5,492 nt of DNA from Clostridia bacterium (GTDB taxonomy: Bacteria; Bacillota; Clostridia; Oscillospirales; CAG-272). The position numbers and the translations under genes were made by a program. Positions 1-5,492 of the stretch are shown here, in pieces (within the stretch, counting starts at the first letter, position 1; each line of letters starts with the position of its first letter). The stretch is taken from the NCBI GenBank assembly GCA_017466495.1, contig JAFTUB010000152.1, forward strand, positions 1-5,492. The letters run 5' to 3'. Under the pieces are notes generated by a model. That model had not been told where the DNA came from. It ran no database searches and saw only the letters and a program-made list of their open reading frames with translations.

Positions 1-1013
1 AGCCAGCCCTCTCCCATTTTCACCCCGACGTTGAGGTAGTCCCGGGTGAGGGTGCAGGTATGCCGGAAGGATCCGGGGGGCGTGAAGCGGCTCTCTTCCC
101 GCACAATGCGGATGAGATCCTCCTGCTTTTGGGTGAGGATACGGTAGGCCAACCGGTAGATGGGGGCGATGAGCTTGCTGCGTCCGTAAAGCTCCCGATC
201 CACCAGGGTGTTGTACACACAGTACAAGGCAAAATCCGTGAGTCCCGGCACCACAACCTCCGCACCTTCGGACAGGAGAAAATCCTCCAGATTATTGTTG
301 CCCAGGGGGGAATATTTGACAAAAATCTCCCCCACAATGCCCACCTTGACCCGCTGCTCTTCTCTGCATTCGATGGCAGAGAAGTCCCGCAGGATCGCAC
401 GGTAGTTCTCCTTGACCCGGCGGTAGTTGATCCGCCGCTCGCTCTGCTCCTTCACCAGGCGATCGGTCCAGGCAAGAGCCAGAGCCTCGCTCTCCCCCGC
501 CTTGACCTCATAGGGCTGGCACTGGTTTTTGAGCAGCATCAGCAGGTCGCCGTAAAGAACGCCGTAGGCCATGCGATGAAGCATGGGCAGGGTAAGCTTG
601 AAGCCCGAGTCCTTCTCCAGGCCTGCGATATTGAAGGAGAGGACGGGAACGTAGTCGAAGCCCGCCTTGATGAGGGCCTTGCGAAGCAGAGAGATGTAAT
701 TGGACGCGCGGCATCCTCCTCCCGTTTGCGAAATCATCAGCGCAACCTTATGCGGGTCATATTTTCCCGACTGCAGGGCATCGATGAACTGCCCGATGAC
801 TAAGATCGCGGGATAGCAGGTATCGTTGTGCACATACTTCACGCCGGTTTCGGCAATGTGCGGCCCGGAGGTTTCCAGCAGCTCGGCGCGGTAGCCGTAG
901 AGTCCCATGATTTTGATAATGAAGCGGAAGTGCATGGGCAGCATGGTGGGCACGAGGATGGTATAGGTTTGGCACATTTCCTCGGTAAAGCGCGGGTAGG
1001 TTGTCTCAGCCAT
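1..1013 (-). CDS. 2-hydroxyacyl-CoA dehydratase-like protein (COG3581 type), 3' end missing
   Basis: Reading the minus strand from the ATG at 1013-1011 gives 337 uninterrupted codons to the left edge, so the gene is real but incomplete. The start is set by GGAGG (plus-strand 1020-1024) six bases upstream. Visible motifs are NDTCYPA (Cys66), SQTGGGCRASNY (Cys101), a YGDL stretch near residue 160, and GEIFVKYSPLGNNNLEDFL in the last third. From memory these match the C-terminal module of the very large activase/dehydratase proteins of Clostridia, related to the HgdB/BcrB fold that holds an Fe-S cluster and receives electrons from an ATP-driven activator. The usual fused protein is roughly 1,400 residues; here this module is a separate gene overlapping the activase gene by 8 bp (ATGGCTGA). 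It is probably cytoplasmic and works with the upstream product. Cys66 and Cys101 are candidate cluster ligands (inference). The substrate is unknown. Family assignment is strong, function weak. Confidence 0.9.
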   Translation of the reverse strand, partial: MAETTYPRFTEEMCQTYTILVPTMLPMHFRFIIKIMGLYGYRAELLETSGPHIAETGVKYVHNDTCYPAILVIGQFIDALQSGKYDPHKVALMISQTGGGCRASNYISLLRKALIKAGFDYVPVLSFNIAGLEKDSGFKLTLPMLHRMAYGVLYGDLLMLLKNQCQPYEVKAGESEALALAWTDRLVKEQSERRINYRRVKENYRAILRDFSAIECREEQRVKVGIVGEIFVKYSPLGNNNLEDFLLSEGAEVVVPGLTDFALYCVYNTLVDRELYGRSKLIAPIYRLAYRILTQKQEDLIRIVREESRFTPPGSFRHTCTLTRDYLNVGVKMGEGW

Positions 1014-3999
1014 GATTTTCCTCCGTTTCCCGTTTATCCAGAGCCCCCAGCAGACTGCGCAGACGAATCTTTACAGCGCCGAGGTTGGTGATCTCGTCAA
1101 TTTTGATCTGCGTATAAAGCTTCCCTGCCCGCTCCAGGATGGCGCGGACTTCATCGGTGGTAATGGCATCAATGCCGCAGCCGAAGGACACCAGCTGGAC
1201 AAGCTCCACATCCCGATTTTGGGCCGCAAATTCTGCGGCGGCGTAAAGACGGGCGTGATAGGTCCACTGGTTGAGCACATCCACCTGCACCGGTGACCGG
1301 GGCAGAGCCAGGCTATCCTCGGTCAGGACAACAAAGCCAAGGGACGCGGCCAGGCGGTCAATGCCGTGACCGATTTCGGGATCAATGTGATAGGGCCGCC
1401 CCGCCAGGATCATCACCCGCAGACCGCGGGCACGGGCATAGGCAAGGGCGCAGGCCCCTTCCCTGCGCACATCCCGCATATAGGCATCATAGGCTGCAAA
1501 GCCGGCTTTGACCGCGGCGCGGATCTCCCGCATTGGGATGGGTTCAAGTTCCGCCGCAAAGAACCGATACAGCTCCCGGGCAAGTTCACGGGGCTTGTTG
1601 ATGTTGAGATAGGGATAGAGGAATTTCGTTCCCGAAAGGGAGTCCACATTCCCCGCCAGCAGCTCGGAATAATAAGCCACAACCGGGCAGTTGTAGTGAT
1701 TGTCCCCCTGCCCCTCATCCACATTATAGGTAAGGCAAGGATAGAAGATGGCATCCACCCCCATCTCCAGCAGCTTTTCCACATGGCCGTGCATCAGCTT
1801 GGCCGGGTAGCAGGCGGTATCGGAAGGGATGCTGTACTGCCCCGCGGCATAGATCTCCCGGGTAGAAGGATCGGAAAGAATAACCTCATACCCCAGTGCC
1901 GTGAAGATACCGTGCCAAAGGGGTGCCAGCTCATAGATGCCCAGGGCGCGAGGGATGCCGATGCGTCCCCGCTTGCCCTTGATGGGGCGCAGTGCCGAGA
2001 TCTTCTCCCGCTTAAACTGGTGCAGGTTGGGCAACGTTTCCACTGCGCCTTCCCCACCCAGTCCGCCCTTCTCGCACTTATTTCCCGAGATGAACTTCTC
2101 TCCGTTGGGGAAATGGTTGACGGTGAGGTGGCAATGGTTGGTACATCCCCGACACACCGCCGAGCGGGAGGTATGGGTAAAGGCTGCAATGGCATCTGCG
2201 TCAAGCAATTCCGACTGGGCAAGCCCCAGGGATCTTGCGTGGAGGGCGGCGCCGTATGCCCCCATCAGCCCCGCAATGGCGGGACGGATGACCTCACAGC
2301 CCAGCTCCCGCTCGAAGCTGCGCAGAACGGCATCGTTGTAGAAGGTTCCGCCCTGTACCACGATATGCCGTCCCAACTCCTCGGGAGAAGCGGCGCGAAT
2401 GACTTTATAGAGCGCATTTTTCACCACGCTCATGGACAGGCCGGCGGAGATATCTCCCACACCTGCCCCATCCTTCTGGGCCTGCTTTACCGAGGAATTC
2501 ATAAACACCGTGCATCGGCTTCCCAGCTCCACCGGTGCGGCGGCGAAAAGCCCGAGGCGGGAAAATTCCTCTACGTTGTAGCCCATGGAGCGGGCAAAGG
2601 TTTCAATGAAGGAGCCGCATCCCGAGGAGCAGGCTTCGTTGAGCATAATGCTGTCAATGGCCCCGCCCCGGATTTGGAAGCACTTAATGTCCTGTCCCCC
2701 GATATCCAAGATAAAATCCACCTCGGGCAGAAAATCTGCCGCCGCGGTATAATGGGCCATGGTTTCCACCAACCCGGCATCCACGTGGAAGGCATGGCGG
2801 ATCAGCTCCTCACCGTACCCCGTCACCGCAGACCCCCGGATCGTCACCCGGTCGCCGCACAGGCGGTAGATCTTTGCCAGCTGGTGACGCACCACCGTTA
2901 CCGGGTCGCCTTCGTTGGAGTTATAATATGTATAGAGGATCTTTTTGTCGGCCGAGAGCAGCACCAGCTTAGTGGTGGTAGAGCCGCAGTCGATACCCAG
3001 GTAGGCATCTCCGCAATAATCAGCGGGATCGGCCATGGGCACCGTGGCTTTGGCGTGACGGGCACGGAAGGCTTCATATTCTGCTTCGTCGGCAAAAAGC
3101 GGTTCGGCGTGGGAAACAGGGCTTTCGCTTTGCCCTGCGGCGCGGCCGATGGCATCAAGCAAAGCCTCAAAGGCGATCTCCTCTCCCTCTCCCGCCTGGC
3201 GGTCGGCGTAGATCGCGGCCCCCAAGGCCACGGCATAAAGGCCGTATTCGGGGAATACGGCTTCTCCGCGGGTGCCGTCAAGGCCGAGGGTTTCCACAAA
3301 CCGCGCACGAAGGCCGCGGTTATAGTAGAGCGGCCCGCCGAGGAAAACCACCTTTCCCTCGATCCGCCGTCCCTGGGCCAGCCCCGCCACCGTCTGATTT
3401 ACCACGGCCTGATAAATGCTGGCGGCAATGTCTGCCTTGGCCGCGCCCTGATTGAGCAGGGGCTGGATATCGGTTTTGGCAAAAACTCCGCAGCGGGAAG
3501 CAATGGGATAAATCCGTCGGTGGTTGAGGCTGAGGGCATCCAACTCATCAGGGGTGACGTTGAGCAGTGTCGCCATCTGATCGATGAAAGCACCCGTCCC
3601 GCCTGCACAGGATCCGTTCATGCGCTCATCGGTTCCTCCGGCAAAAAAGATGACCTTAGCATCTTCTCCGCCCAATTCCACTACAGAGGCGGCATCGGGA
3701 ATGAGGCGGCGTACCGTTTCACAGGTAGCAAACACCTCCTGCACAAAGGGCAGGTTTGCCGCCCGTGCCAGGCCAAGCCCGGCAGAACCGGAAATCGAGA
3801 TCACCAGCCGCTGTCCGGTAAGCCGTTCCCGCAGACCCTCCAAAAGCTCCAGGGTCTTCTGCCGCACCTGAGAGAAGTGGCGGGCATAGCAGGAAAAGAC
3901 CGGTCTCCCCCCCTCAAGCAGGAACAGCTTTGCGGTGGTGGAGCCGATGTCGATTCCGAGCGCATATTTGTGTGTCTGTTGAATCTGCATATTATCCAT
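1006..3999 (-). CDS. Tandem BadF/BcrA-type activase ATPase with DUF2229-like domain
   Basis: This is a 997-residue acyl-CoA dehydratase activase-related protein. Residues about 11-265 form a first ASKHA ATPase domain (GIDIGSTTAK at 15-24, GGEDAK at 110-115, Cys131 in NGSCAGGTG, Cys170 in SRCGVF). Residues about 333-590 form a second (GIDCGSTTTK at 335-344, DIGGQDIKC at 432-440, Cys457 and Cys461 in CSSGCG, Cys496 in SRCTVF). In known activators a homodimer shares one [4Fe-4S] cluster using two Cys per subunit; here both halves lie in one chain. Residues about 610-985 match DUF2229 (COG3580): Cys616, 619, 623 and 642 start it, with DTACYPA at 727-733 and SFGCG near Cys941. The role inferred is ATP-driven low-potential electron transfer to the dehydratase-like partner encoded next. 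The start at 3999 follows GGAGG at 8 nt; the 42-codon upstream extension to 4125 is rejected because it lies inside the MarR gene. The gene overlaps the MarR gene by 8 bp. The substrate is unknown. Confidence 0.93.
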   Translation of the reverse strand: MDNMQIQQTHKYALGIDIGSTTAKLFLLEGGRPVFSCYARHFSQVRQKTLELLEGLRERLTGQRLVISISGSAGLGLARAANLPFVQEVFATCETVRRLIPDAASVVELGGEDAKVIFFAGGTDERMNGSCAGGTGAFIDQMATLLNVTPDELDALSLNHRRIYPIASRCGVFAKTDIQPLLNQGAAKADIAASIYQAVVNQTVAGLAQGRRIEGKVVFLGGPLYYNRGLRARFVETLGLDGTRGEAVFPEYGLYAVALGAAIYADRQAGEGEEIAFEALLDAIGRAAGQSESPVSHAEPLFADEAEYEAFRARHAKATVPMADPADYCGDAYLGIDCGSTTTKLVLLSADKKILYTYYNSNEGDPVTVVRHQLAKIYRLCGDRVTIRGSAVTGYGEELIRHAFHVDAGLVETMAHYTAAADFLPEVDFILDIGGQDIKCFQIRGGAIDSIMLNEACSSGCGSFIETFARSMGYNVEEFSRLGLFAAAPVELGSRCTVFMNSSVKQAQKDGAGVGDISAGLSMSVVKNALYKVIRAASPEELGRHIVVQGGTFYNDAVLRSFERELGCEVIRPAIAGLMGAYGAALHARSLGLAQSELLDADAIAAFTHTSRSAVCRGCTNHCHLTVNHFPNGEKFISGNKCEKGGLGGEGAVETLPNLHQFKREKISALRPIKGKRGRIGIPRALGIYELAPLWHGIFTALGYEVILSDPSTREIYAAGQYSIPSDTACYPAKLMHGHVEKLLEMGVDAIFYPCLTYNVDEGQGDNHYNCPVVAYYSELLAGNVDSLSGTKFLYPYLNINKPRELARELYRFFAAELEPIPMREIRAAVKAGFAAYDAYMRDVRREGACALAYARARGLRVMILAGRPYHIDPEIGHGIDRLAASLGFVVLTEDSLALPRSPVQVDVLNQWTYHARLYAAAEFAAQNRDVELVQLVSFGCGIDAITTDEVRAILERAGKLYTQIKIDEITNLGAVKIRLRSLLGALDKRETEENHG
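1020..1024 (-). promoter_or_regulatory. Ribosome binding site of the COG3581-type gene
   Basis: Minus-strand GGAGG lies six bases before the ATG at 1013, inside the last codons of the upstream activase gene. It decides the start of the left-edge gene and shows that it is translated independently, although coupling through the 8-bp overlap is also likely. Confidence 0.8.
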
Positions 4000-4465
4000 G
4001 GAGCTTTCCTCCCTGTCCGCCGGCGGCAGTGTCGCCGTCTGCAGACTCCATCTGCTCTGCGATATCCAAAATCCGAGCAAGGATGCGAAGGCCCTCACGG
4101 GCATCGTCCTCTCCCAGGCGGTCAATGATCTCGGCGATATAGTTGTGCATCTCTCCGCGGCGGGCTTCTACCAGTCGATGCCCCGCCGGCGTGATGCAGA
4201 CAAGGATCTTCCGGCGGTCATCGGTATCCATCTGCCGCTGGATCTGTCCCTTACCCTCCAGCCGCTTCAGCACCGCCGCTACCCGCGCCGAGCTGGCATC
4301 CAGGATCTGACACAGCTCACCGGGCTGAACCGGCTCCTCCTGCTGATAAAGGTAACTCAAAACTCGCATCTCCCCCTTGGTGAAGCTGCCGTACAACCTT
4401 GGCCGCCCCAGCTTCATCAAAAGAGAAAACCGCTGAATAAACAGATTGGTAATGCCGTCCTTCAT
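3992..4465 (-). CDS. MarR-family transcriptional regulator
   Basis: This encodes 157 residues, typical of a MarR dimer subunit. The winged helix-turn-helix spans about residues 28-95: helices around KGEMRVLSYLY (30-40) and PGELCQILDASSARVAAVLKRLE (48-70, the second part being the recognition helix), then the wing TDDRRKILVCITPAG (81-95) with the hallmark Asp-Arg-Arg. Flanking N- and C-terminal helices would form the dimer interface; the last 15 or so residues are Gly-rich and probably disordered. The ATG at 4465 has AGGAGG at 6 nt. An ATG 14 codons further up (4507) would place the start inside the operator and upstream of the likely transcript start, so it is rejected. As first gene of the operon with two palindromes over its promoter, it is most simply an autorepressor that also controls the two dehydratase-like genes. 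The ligand is unknown; an acyl-CoA or fatty-acid-type effector would suit the context but is a guess. Cys52 and Cys90 could allow redox sensing, also untested. Confidence 0.93.
   Translation of the reverse strand: MKDGITNLFIQRFSLLMKLGRPRLYGSFTKGEMRVLSYLYQQEEPVQPGELCQILDASSARVAAVLKRLEGKGQIQRQMDTDDRRKILVCITPAGHRLVEARRGEMHNYIAEIIDRLGEDDAREGLRILARILDIAEQMESADGDTAAGGQGGKLHG
4008..4012 (-). promoter_or_regulatory. Ribosome binding site fixing the activase start
   Basis: Minus-strand GGAGG lies eight bases upstream of the ATG at 3999-3997, within the 3' end of the MarR gene. It favours this ATG over the in-frame ATG three codons later and over the far upstream one at 4125, neither of which is needed for the first ATPase motif at residue 15. 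Confidence 0.8.
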
Positions 4466-4471
4466 GGTCGT

Positions 4472-4477
4472 CCTCCT
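4472..4477 (-). promoter_or_regulatory. Ribosome binding site of the MarR gene
   Basis: A perfect AGGAGG on the minus strand lies six bases before the ATG at 4465. It settles the start choice against the upstream in-frame ATG at 4507. Confidence 0.88.
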
Positions 4478-4484
4478 ATTTTTG

Positions 4485-4497
4485 CTAACACGGTTAG
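4485..4497. promoter_or_regulatory. Probable MarR operator O2 (start-site palindrome)
   Basis: CTAAC-ACG-GTTAG is a perfect 13-bp inverted repeat with 5-bp arms and a 3-bp centre. It covers the predicted transcription start (about 4491) of the minus-strand operon promoter. It is almost the same as the palindrome 16 bp away at 4501-4513. Palindromes with TAAC/GTTA arms are common for MarR-family dimers. Binding by the adjacent MarR protein is inferred. Confidence 0.75.
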
Positions 4498-4526
4498 ATT
4501 TTAACACAGTTAGGTTTTTCTGTCAA
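4498..4526 (-). promoter_or_regulatory. Sigma-A promoter of the MarR-activase operon
   Basis: On the minus strand TTGACA (4526-4521) is followed by a 17-bp spacer and TAAAAT (4503-4498), one base from full consensus. The start would fall near 4491, giving a leader of about 26 nt with the AGGAGG site in it. An A/T-rich stretch upstream (4530-4560) could act as an UP element. The two palindromes over -10 and +1 make this a textbook repressible promoter. Confidence 0.85.
4501..4513. promoter_or_regulatory. Probable MarR operator O1 (-10/spacer palindrome)
   Basis: TTAAC-ACA-GTTAG is a 13-bp inverted repeat with one mismatch between its arms. It overlaps the -10 hexamer and spacer of the minus-strand promoter. 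It matches the 4485-4497 copy at 11 of 13 positions when read in the same direction. Centre-to-centre distance is 16 bp, about one and a half helical turns, so two dimers would sit on opposite faces of the DNA. Occupation would block RNA polymerase. Confidence 0.75.
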
Positions 4527-4560
4527 GCGAGAGAAAAAAATATTCAAAATTTCTTTTCAT

Positions 4561-4589
4561 TTGACATAGAAAAGAATTTGGTGTATAAT
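4561..4589 (+). promoter_or_regulatory. Perfect-consensus sigma-A promoter for the zinc-ribbon/alaX unit
   Basis: TTGACA (4561-4566), a 17-bp spacer and TATAAT (4584-4589) form an exact consensus promoter, with a purine start candidate at 4596. It fires away from the MarR operon; the two -35 boxes are 34 bp apart, separated by A/T-rich DNA. No copy of the CTAAC/GTTAG palindrome overlaps it, so constitutive strong expression is expected, unless regulation acts in the leader. Confidence 0.85.
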
Positions 4590-4595
4590 ACCCCT

Positions 4596-4722
4596 ATCCC
4601 ACGCATACATAAATTTCACAAATTATCCGAAAAAAAGTTGCGGACTATTCCTTCCCACGCCGCAATCCTATGGTAAACTATGAGGTAATTATGCGGGAAG
4701 CTCCCCGGGAAAGTGAAATGAT
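4596..4722 (+). other. 5' leader of the plus-strand unit (about 127 nt)
   Basis: The predicted transcript has a fairly long untranslated leader. It contains an inverted repeat TTGCGG (4638-4643) with CCGCAA (4660-4665) around a 16-nt loop, and GGGA/TCCC/GGGA elements (4695-4698, 4702-4705, 4707-4710) that can pair in two alternative ways, the second involving bases just before the start codon. There is no U-run after either hairpin, so they are not intrinsic terminators. No known riboswitch class is recognised. A short reading frame starting at 4691 (36 codons, GAGG at 4682-4685) overlaps the next gene out of frame. Confidence 0.4.
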
Positions 4723-5142
4723 ATGGAAAAACTCAAACAAAAACTCATGCAATTTATGTACGGTCGATACGGAAACGATCAGCTGGGCAATGCCCTTTTG
4801 ATCCTTTATCTTGTTTTGGCCGTTTTACATCTGTTGACCCGATGGCACATCCTCTCGGTGTTCTTGCTGGCTGACGCGGTATGGATGCTCTTCCGCTGTT
4901 TTTCCCGCAATATTCCGGCGCGGCGGCGGGAAAATGAGGCGTTTCTGCGGATTTGGCGCAAGATCACAGGATTTTTCACCCTTACCTACAACCGCCTGCG
5001 GGATTGCCGCACCCATGTTTACCACAAATGTCCCCATTGCCGGGCGACACTTCGGCTTCCCCGTCGCCGCGGCGAGCACACCGTTCGCTGTCCCCGATGC
5101 GGCGATAGCTTCTCCATGAAAGTCCACTTCGGAAAGGAATGA
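4723..5142 (+). CDS. Small membrane protein with C-terminal zinc ribbon, function unknown
   Basis: This encodes 139 residues. The N-terminus carries a QFMYGRYGNDQLGNAL motif (10-25) that I recall from short conserved Clostridia proteins of unknown function. Two hydrophobic segments follow (about 22-38 and 43-58), predicted to form a helical hairpin in the membrane. A basic stretch SRNIPARRR (61-69) suggests a cytoplasmic tail. The C-terminal part holds a four-Cys zinc ribbon: Cys103-P-H-Cys106 and Cys123-P-R-Cys126, with an Arg-rich loop between (111-117). The fold suggests metal-stabilised nucleic-acid or protein binding at the membrane; no function is assigned. The ATG at 4723 has only a weak Shine-Dalgarno (AAGTGA at 4711-4716), but no later ATG (4747, 4756) is better and both would cut into the N-terminal region. 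It is the first gene after a perfect promoter and 4 nt ahead of the editing gene, so the two are probably co-transcribed. Confidence 0.8.
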   Translation: MEKLKQKLMQFMYGRYGNDQLGNALLILYLVLAVLHLLTRWHILSVFLLADAVWMLFRCFSRNIPARRRENEAFLRIWRKITGFFTLTYNRLRDCRTHVYHKCPHCRATLRLPRRRGEHTVRCPRCGDSFSMKVHFGKE

Positions 5143-5146
5143 CACC

Positions 5147-5492
5147 ATGACAGAACGACTCTACGACAACGGACATTGCGCTGACTTCTCTGCCACCGTC
5201 CTCGATTGCATCCCCGAAAAAAACGGCTTTGCCCTTCGCCTTGACCGCACTGCCTTTTTCCCCGGCGGCGGCGGACAGGCCGCGGACTGCGGAAACCTCG
5301 GCTCACTCCCCGTCCGCGGGATGCGGGAGGAAAACGGCGAGCTTTGGCATTTGGTAGATTCTCCTCTTCCGATAGGCAGCACGGTTGAGGGAAAAATCGA
5401 TACCGAGCTCCGTCTGCGCCGGATGTAGAATCATTCGGGGGAGCATATTATCTCGGGGCTTCTTTGGCGCGAGCACGGTCTGACCAACGTAG
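5147..5492 (+). pseudogene. alaX: AlaX-type alanyl-tRNA editing protein, interrupted by in-frame TAG and cut by window edge
   Basis: AlaX proteins are free-standing relatives of the AlaRS editing domain that hydrolyse Ser- or Gly-tRNA(Ala) in the cytoplasm. The visible N-terminal part has the typical TAFFPGGGGQAADCG segment (35-49; the family usually has Glu at residue 40), then HLVDSPLPIGSTVEGKID (68-85). Codon 94 (5426-5428) is TAG. Translation continued in the same frame reads NHSGEHIISGLL, which contains the zinc-binding HxxxH, and stays open to the window end (21 more codons). The family normally reads Met-Gln-(Gln/Asn)-His at this place, so a CAG-to-TAG change explains it. The 93-residue product would lack the metal site and be inactive. 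A real nonsense mutation, a sequencing error, or amber readthrough/recoding as Gln are the alternatives. The ATG lies 4 nt after the upstream stop with AAGGA at 5134-5138. Family call is firm; the pseudogene status is not. Confidence 0.75.

Noticed and set aside
60..803. 247-codon open frame on the plus strand near the left edge
   Set aside because: It is the antisense shadow of the COG3581-type gene, which is open across the whole stretch and carries recognisable motifs.
4000..4125. N-terminal extension of the activase to an ATG at 4125
   Set aside because: The 42 extra codons lie wholly in the MarR coding region, have no family resemblance, and the ATG at 3999 has a proper ribosome site just before the first ATPase motif.
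1366..4128. 920-codon open frame on the plus strand opposite the activase gene
   Set aside because: Its translation is low-complexity in motif terms, matches no family, and runs antisense to a gene with clear conserved domains and a ribosome site. GC-rich codon use keeps the opposite frame open.
4466..4507. Longer MarR start at 4507
   Set aside because: It would lie upstream of the predicted transcript start and inside the operator; the ATG at 4465 has a perfect AGGAGG at 6 nt.
4638..4665. Inverted repeat TTGCGG/CCGCAA as a terminator
   Set aside because: The stem is only 6 bp with a 16-nt loop and no T-run follows; it is at most a weak leader hairpin.
4446..4676. 76-codon plus-strand frame across the intergenic region
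   Set aside because: It spans the divergent promoters and operators, has no convincing ribosome site and no family resemblance.
4825..5306. Several minus-strand open frames opposite the zinc-ribbon and alaX genes
   Set aside because: They are antisense to genes with recognisable motifs and show no family features of their own.

Overview
The window looks like the chromosome of a moderately GC-rich anaerobic Firmicute of the class Clostridia (Oscillospirales or Lachnospirales type). This is inferred from three things. It carries the large 'acyl-CoA dehydratase activase-related' gene, typical of anaerobic Clostridia. It has strong AGGAGG-type ribosome binding sites and consensus sigma-A promoters. 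It has a Clostridia-style alanyl-tRNA editing protein. Genus cannot be told from the sequence alone.

Layout: two divergent transcription units leave an AT-rich intergenic region at about 4466-4722. Leftwards (minus strand) runs a compact operon of three genes: a MarR-family regulator (3992-4465), a 997-residue protein with two tandem BadF/BcrA-type ATPase domains plus a Cys-rich DUF2229-like domain (1006-3999), and a 2-hydroxyacyl-CoA-dehydratase-like protein (1-1013) that runs off the left edge. Both junctions in this operon overlap by exactly 8 bp, and every gene has its own good Shine-Dalgarno sequence. The leftmost gene fills the whole first kilobase and is open to the edge, so it has no visible stop codon.

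Rightwards (plus strand) runs a small two-helix membrane protein with a C-terminal zinc ribbon (4723-5142), followed after 4 nt by an AlaX-type alanyl-tRNA editing gene (5147 to the right edge). The AlaX gene is interrupted by a single in-frame TAG exactly where the family normally has Gln, two codons before the zinc-binding HxxxH motif. The reading frame and family similarity continue after it to the end of the window.

How it works together (partly inference): the ATPase protein is expected to use ATP hydrolysis to push low-potential electrons through a [4Fe-4S] cluster into the dehydratase-like module, by analogy with 2-hydroxyglutaryl-CoA and benzoyl-CoA systems. The substrate is unknown. 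The MarR protein probably represses its own operon: two near-identical 13-bp palindromes sit on the -10 element and start site of a near-consensus minus-strand promoter. The opposite promoter (TTGACA-N17-TATAAT) is a perfect consensus and carries no such operator.

Most interesting points: the amber codon in the editing gene, the clear operator pair, the split of a protein usually met as one fused chain, and the repeated Cys motif shared by the DUF2229 module and the downstream protein.
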